Below, piece after piece: positions 60,581 through 64,000 of a stretch of DNA of 64,000 bases. Source of the DNA: Dyella sp. ASV21. GTDB taxonomy: Bacteria; Pseudomonadota; Gammaproteobacteria; Xanthomonadales; Rhodanobacteraceae. The notes below the pieces were generated by a model. That model made no database searches and was not told where the DNA came from. It saw nothing but the letters and a program-made list of their open reading frames with translations. Position 1 is the first letter of the stretch, and each line of letters starts with the position of its first letter. Where the stretch lies: the NCBI RefSeq assembly GCF_016428975.1, contig NZ_JAELTT010000006.1, forward strand, positions 1-64,000. Direction: 5' to 3'. A program made the position numbers and the translations under genes.

Positions 60581-61396
60581 TTGACTGCTGAGATTATCGT
60601 TGTCACCTCGGGCAAGGGCGGCGTCGGCAAGACCACTACCAGCGCTTCACTGGCCACTGGCCTGGCCATCGCCGGCAAGAAGGTTGCAGTGATCGACTTC
60701 GACGTCGGACTGCGTAATCTGGATTTGATCATGGGCTGCGAGCGGCGCGTGGTGTACGACTTCGTCAACGTCGTGCACGGTGAAGCCACGCTCAAGCAGG
60801 CCCTTATCAAGGACAAGCGCTACGAGAACCTCTACGTACTGGCCGCCAGCCAGACGCGTGACAAGGACGCGCTCACCCAAGAGGGCGTGGAAAAAGTGCT
60901 CGAGGAACTCGGCAAGGAAGGCTTCGACTTCGTCGTGTGCGACTCCCCTGCCGGCATCGAAAAGGGCGCCCATCTGGCGATGTACTTCGCCGATCACGCC
61001 GTGGTCGTGGTGAACCCGGAAGTCTCCTCGGTGCGCGACTCGGACCGCATCCTGGGCCTGCTCGCCAGCAAAACCCGCCGCGCGGAGCGCGGTGACGGCG
61101 CCATCAAGCAGCACCTGCTGCTCACCCGCTACAACCCGGCACGCGTTGCCGTGGGCGAGATGCTCAGCGTCAAGGACGTCGAGGAGATCCTCGGCATCAA
61201 CGTGGTGGGCGTGATCCCCGAGTCGGAGAACGTGCTGGCTGCGTCCAACGCTGGCGTGCCGGTCATCCTCGATGACAACTCGTTCGCCGGCCAGGCGTAC
61301 AGCGACACGGTCGCCCGCATTCTCGGCGAGGAACGTGCCCTGCGCTTCCTCGAAGTGCCCAAGAAGGGCTTCTTCCAGCGCGTATTCGGAGGCTGA
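60581..61396 (+). CDS. minD: Septum site-determining ATPase MinD
   Basis: 271 residues. Deviant Walker A TSGKGGVGKTTT at residues 9-20, DFDVGLRNLDLIMG, CDSPAGIE, and the C-terminal membrane-binding amphipathic helix (PKKGFFQRVFGG). TTG start at 60581 is supported by GGAG seven bases upstream; no usable ATG is near. Recruits MinC and is cycled by MinE. Confidence 0.98.
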   Translation: MTAEIIVVTSGKGGVGKTTTSASLATGLAIAGKKVAVIDFDVGLRNLDLIMGCERRVVYDFVNVVHGEATLKQALIKDKRYENLYVLAASQTRDKDALTQEGVEKVLEELGKEGFDFVVCDSPAGIEKGAHLAMYFADHAVVVVNPEVSSVRDSDRILGLLASKTRRAERGDGAIKQHLLLTRYNPARVAVGEMLSVKDVEEILGINVVGVIPESENVLAASNAGVPVILDDNSFAGQAYSDTVARILGEERALRFLEVPKKGFFQRVFGG

Positions 61397-61401
61397 TCGC
61401 G

Positions 61402-61671
61402 ATGGGTATTCTTGATTTCCTGAAGCGCAAGCCGGAACCCACCGCTGCGGTCGCCAAGGAGCGTCTTCGCATCATCGTGGCTCAGGAGCGCTCCACTCGC
61501 GGCGCCCCCGACTACCTGCCGTTGCTGCGCAACGAGCTGCTCGAAGTGATCAAGAAATACGTCCACGTCGACCTCGAAGCCATCAACATCAACGTCGAGC
61601 GCGACAGCGGACACGAAATCCTCGAGCTTTCCGTAGCACTGCCCGACCACGCCGAGGCCAAGCCCGGCTGA
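61402..61671 (+). CDS. minE: Cell division topological specificity factor MinE
   Basis: 89 residues. Opens MGILDFLKRKPEPTAAVAKERL, with the anti-MinC/D region, then RRNELLEVIKKYV-type spacer (LRNELLEVIKKYVHVDLEA) and EILELSVALP. Five bases after minD. Completes the oscillator. Confidence 0.97.
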   Translation: MGILDFLKRKPEPTAAVAKERLRIIVAQERSTRGAPDYLPLLRNELLEVIKKYVHVDLEAININVERDSGHEILELSVALPDHAEAKPG

Positions 61672-61740
61672 TCTCCGTGGCGCGGGCCCTCCGCGCCCCG
61701 TCTTTACGTCGCCGCCGGCTGGCGGCGACTCTTCTGGCCT

Positions 61741-62256
61741 ATGTTGCACGACACTCACCGCGTCCCCGACGAAACCAGCGTCATGCGCCTGGCCACACTG
61801 GGCTTTGACGCGCCCACCGCCCTGCTAGGCCGCTACGGCCTGCAGTTGGAGCGCGTGGCGCCCGACCAAGCCATTCCCGGCAGTTATTGGGGCGAGAGCG
61901 AGGCCGGCATCATCGGCACCACCGTGTATGCACGCGATGACACACCGGTGCACTCCCTGCTGCACGAGGCCGGCCACCTGATCGTGTTGCCGCCTGAACG
62001 GCGCGCCGAAGTCCACACTGACGCCACCGACTCGATCGACGAAGAAGACGCCACCTGCTACCTGCAAATCGTGCTGGCCGACCTGCTGCCTGGCGTAGGT
62101 CGTGCGCGCCTGCAGGCGGACATGGACGCGTGGGGCTACTCGTTCCGGCTGGGTTCGGCACGCGCGTGGTTCGAGGAGGATGCAGCCAATGCACGCGAAT
62201 GGCTGCAGCAACAAGGGCTTTTGGACACGCAAGGGTTACCGCTGTTTCCCCATTGA
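61741..62256 (+). CDS. HEAGH-motif protein downstream of minE
   Basis: 171 residues. The HEAGH at residues 75-79 (HSLLHEAGHLIVLPPERR) is a gluzincin-type zinc motif; a run DEEDATCYLQ about 20 residues later could supply the third ligand. No signal peptide, so cytoplasmic. No family recognised. It lies 69 bp after minE in the same direction and may be co-transcribed. Confidence 0.8.
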   Translation: MLHDTHRVPDETSVMRLATLGFDAPTALLGRYGLQLERVAPDQAIPGSYWGESEAGIIGTTVYARDDTPVHSLLHEAGHLIVLPPERRAEVHTDATDSIDEEDATCYLQIVLADLLPGVGRARLQADMDAWGYSFRLGSARAWFEEDAANAREWLQQQGLLDTQGLPLFPH

Positions 62257-62364
62257 GGGCGCTTGCTCGTCCCTATGGAGACGGCACATCGGGCGCGTCG
62301 CCCTGCCCAAGTATCCGATGCCCATCAGCCACCTCACCCCGCGCTCCATCGGCGCGAGCACGGC

Positions 62365-63633
62365 TCAATGCGGCTCCGCGATCTCTTCCTGCAGCGCCGC
62401 ATCCGCGACATCGTCCCCCGGCAACATCGCCGGCGGCCGGCGCAGCAACCGACGGTACCAGTGCCAGGAAAGGCCACCGATCACCGTGAGCACGGTGGCA
62501 CCCAGCGCCAGATACAGCATGTGACCAGACAACAGCGGCGACATCACGCCCGCCACGAATGCGCATAACAACAAGCTGGAGAACGCCTGTACCGACGACG
62601 CCCCGCCGCGCCGATGCGGAAAGCGGTCCAGCAGCAGCAAGGTCAACGTGGGAAAGGCCAGCTGCACGCCAATGCCATGCAGCACCAGTGGCAGCATGGA
62701 CCAGGGCAGCACGGGCTCACGCGTCACCAGCGCCGCCATCACGTGCAGCGCGCAGGCAAGCAACATCGCCGTATAACCCGCAGTCACGGTAAAGGCGACG
62801 CTGCGTCGATTCGCCATGCGTCCGGAAAACCACGCGCCCACCAACAAGCCAAGCACTACCGGCAGGAACAGCCACGGAAAGCCCTGCGCCGACAGGTGCA
62901 GCAGTTCGCGAACGATGCGCGGAGCGGAGGAGATATACAGGAAGAGGCCGGCAAAATTCACCGAGCAGGAAATCAGCAGCGGCCAGAACAGGCGGTCCTG
63001 CCCGAAGCTCACATAGCCGCGCACCAGGTTGCCCGGATGAAACGGCACGCGCGCCGCGGGCGGGTGCGTCTCCTCCAGGAACCGCATAAGCGCCAACGCC
63101 AGGAACAGAGTGAAGCCCATCAGCACCCAGAAGATGCCGTGCCAGCCATTGAGGAACAGCAACTGCGCACCGACGATAGGTGCGATCACCGGGGCCACGC
63201 TGAAGATCATCATCACCCGCGACATCATCTGTTGCGCCGCCGCCCCTTCCAGACTGTCGCGCACGATCGCGCGCCCCACCACCAGGCCGGCGCCCGCACA
63301 GGCGCCCTGCAGGGAACGGCATGCCAGCAACATCGGATAGGAGGTCGCCATCGCCGCCCCCGCCGAAGCCAGCGCATAGACCAGGATGCCGGTGACGATG
63401 ACCGGCTTGCGTCCGATCGCATCGGAAATCGCACCATGGAACAGGCTCATCGCCGCATAGGTGATCAGGTACACGCTGATCATCTGCTGCAGTTGGATGC
63501 TGTCCACGCCAAAGCGCTCGCCAATCAGCGGGAACGCGGGGAACACCGCATCGATCGAGAACGGGCCGATCATGGACAGGCCCGCCAGCAGCCACGGCAG
63601 GCTGCGCCGAACGGGGCGCGAGGTTGAACTCAT
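62365..63633 (-). CDS. MFS exporter, Bcr/CflA family
   Basis: 422 residues, twelve predicted helices. Motifs: DAVFPAFPLIGERFG, GAISDAIGRKPVIVTGI (MFS motif A), GACAGAGLVVGRAIVRD (antiporter motif of drug exporters). Start at 63633 (MSSTSRP) keeps the first helix; weak ribosome site. Substrate may be a drug or metabolite. Divergent from the fluoride riboswitch and crcB. Confidence 0.9.
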   Translation of the reverse strand: MSSTSRPVRRSLPWLLAGLSMIGPFSIDAVFPAFPLIGERFGVDSIQLQQMISVYLITYAAMSLFHGAISDAIGRKPVIVTGILVYALASAGAAMATSYPMLLACRSLQGACAGAGLVVGRAIVRDSLEGAAAQQMMSRVMMIFSVAPVIAPIVGAQLLFLNGWHGIFWVLMGFTLFLALALMRFLEETHPPAARVPFHPGNLVRGYVSFGQDRLFWPLLISCSVNFAGLFLYISSAPRIVRELLHLSAQGFPWLFLPVVLGLLVGAWFSGRMANRRSVAFTVTAGYTAMLLACALHVMAALVTREPVLPWSMLPLVLHGIGVQLAFPTLTLLLLDRFPHRRGGASSVQAFSSLLLCAFVAGVMSPLLSGHMLYLALGATVLTVIGGLSWHWYRRLLRRPPAMLPGDDVADAALQEEIAEPH

Positions 63634-63728
63634 GGCAATGACACGGCGGCGAGGAAAGCCGAGTATAGCGGCCACCGCCCTGGGCCCGAGCCATGACGAT
63701 TGGCCAGTCATCCGCTAGCATGCGACCC

Positions 63729-63818
63729 AAGGAGATGGCATGCCTCCCGCTCCGCCACGGCCGTGCGCCCGCACGGTCAGGCCGGACGAACCACCTTCGG
63801 GTTGATGATGCCTGCACC
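63729..63818 (+). promoter_or_regulatory. Fluoride riboswitch (crcB motif RNA)
   Basis: The 5' core GGAGATGGCATGCCTCC (63731-63747) fits the consensus GGNGAUGGNNUNCCNCC, and the 3' core GGTTGATGATGCCTGC (63799-63814) fits GGNUGAUGNNGCCURC. Between them is a long GC-rich hairpin (CCGTGC/GCACGG at 63761-63776 region). After the aptamer lie CCGGA-GCT-TCCGG and CAGGC-GTGT-GCCTG-TTT hairpins, likely the expression platform. It sits on the + strand right before crcB, the classic target. Confidence 0.88.
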
Positions 63819-63889
63819 ACCGGAGCTTCCGGGGCGCAGGCGTGTGCCTGTTTCCGGGAAGTCCACTGACTTTTGAGGAGACCGACATC

Positions 63890-64000
63890 GTGGGCTTTAC
63901 TGGATTTATCGCGGTCGGCGTGGGCGGCGCACTGGGCTGTTGGCTGCGCTGGACCCTCGGCGTACTGTTCAACCCCCTGTTTCCGACCGTGCCCCTGGGC
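63890..64000 (+). CDS. crcB: Fluoride ion channel CrcB/FluC, cut by window edge
   Basis: Only the first 37 codons are present. GTG start at 63890-63892 with GAGGAG nine bases upstream. Encodes GFTGFIAVGVGGALGCWLRWT then LGVLFNPLFPTVPLG, matching the first helix and GG(A/S)xGxxxRW motif of CrcB. The preceding fluoride riboswitch confirms the call. Exports fluoride. Confidence 0.93.
   Translation, partial: MGFTGFIAVGVGGALGCWLRWTLGVLFNPLFPTVPLG

Noticed and set aside
1-64000. CRISPR arrays, insertion sequences, prophage, integrase or attachment sites
   Set aside because: No repeat-spacer array, transposase, integrase or long direct repeat was seen; genes are of uniform, chromosomal type.

Overview
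The window is a 64 kb stretch of high-GC, gene-dense chromosome. It most resembles a gammaproteobacterium of the Xanthomonadales, and within that the Rhodanobacteraceae (Dyella, Luteibacter or Rhodanobacter type). This is inferred from gene content: a copLAB copper operon with the Xanthomonas-type copL leader gene, a 'pathogenicity-like' small membrane protein, minCDE, egtBD, Bpt, RlmKL and RlmJ. It is not a database result. I saw no insertion sequences, prophage, CRISPR array, tRNA or rRNA. The region reads as ordinary core and accessory chromosome with many short operons. Two genes are cut by the edges: an M20 peptidase on the left and crcB on the right.

Layout. 1-2.5 kb: leftward M20 peptidase and two small membrane proteins. 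2.7-7.5 kb: a tight rightward six-gene operon for pyroglutamate (5-oxoproline): pxpB, pxpC, pxpA, a DUF969/DUF979 membrane pair and pcp. 7.6-11 kb: a secreted isoamylase and an orphan ParB-like protein. 11.1-18 kb: a periplasmic cyclophilin, a PadR regulator with a ferric-siderophore reductase behind a tandem palindromic operator, AsmA, a DMT exporter and a Ca2+/H+ antiporter. 18-26.5 kb: a divergent LysR/NAD(P)-binding pair with a LysR box, copLAB, rlmJ, an Slp lipoprotein, a ZnT9-like cation transporter and two small proteins.

26.6-35.7 kb: a GNAT protein, mfd, a second Ca2+/H+ antiporter, the ergothioneine pair egtBD and two small secreted proteins. 35.8-47.1 kb: RlmKL with an overlapping hydrolase, an AmpD-like amidase, TesB, Bpt, an alcohol dehydrogenase, an FMN glutamate-synthase-like protein, PurT and a secreted transglutaminase-like protein. 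47.2-51.5 kb: an SPFH/band-7 protein overlapping a ribbon-helix-helix regulator, several small proteins, and a SCO/PCuAC/CtaG group for cytochrome oxidase copper. 51.6-59 kb: a GldA/F/G-like ABC system, an SRPBCC-type membrane protein and a histidine kinase/response regulator pair. 59.1-62.3 kb: a GNAT gene coupled to minCDE, followed by an orphan HEAGH protein. 62.4-64 kb: a Bcr/CflA exporter, then a fluoride riboswitch and crcB.

Two themes stand out. The first is metal and ion handling: copLAB, SCO/PCuAC/CtaG, PadR-SIP, CDF, two Ca2+/H+ antiporters and fluoride export. The second is a set of clear cis-regulatory elements beside their presumed regulators: the tandem CGATATATCG boxes, the LysR box, the GATATCAA/TTGATATC palindrome before the SPFH-RHH pair, an orphan palindrome before bpt, and the fluoride aptamer. 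The SPFH-RHH pair is the best candidate for something little described.
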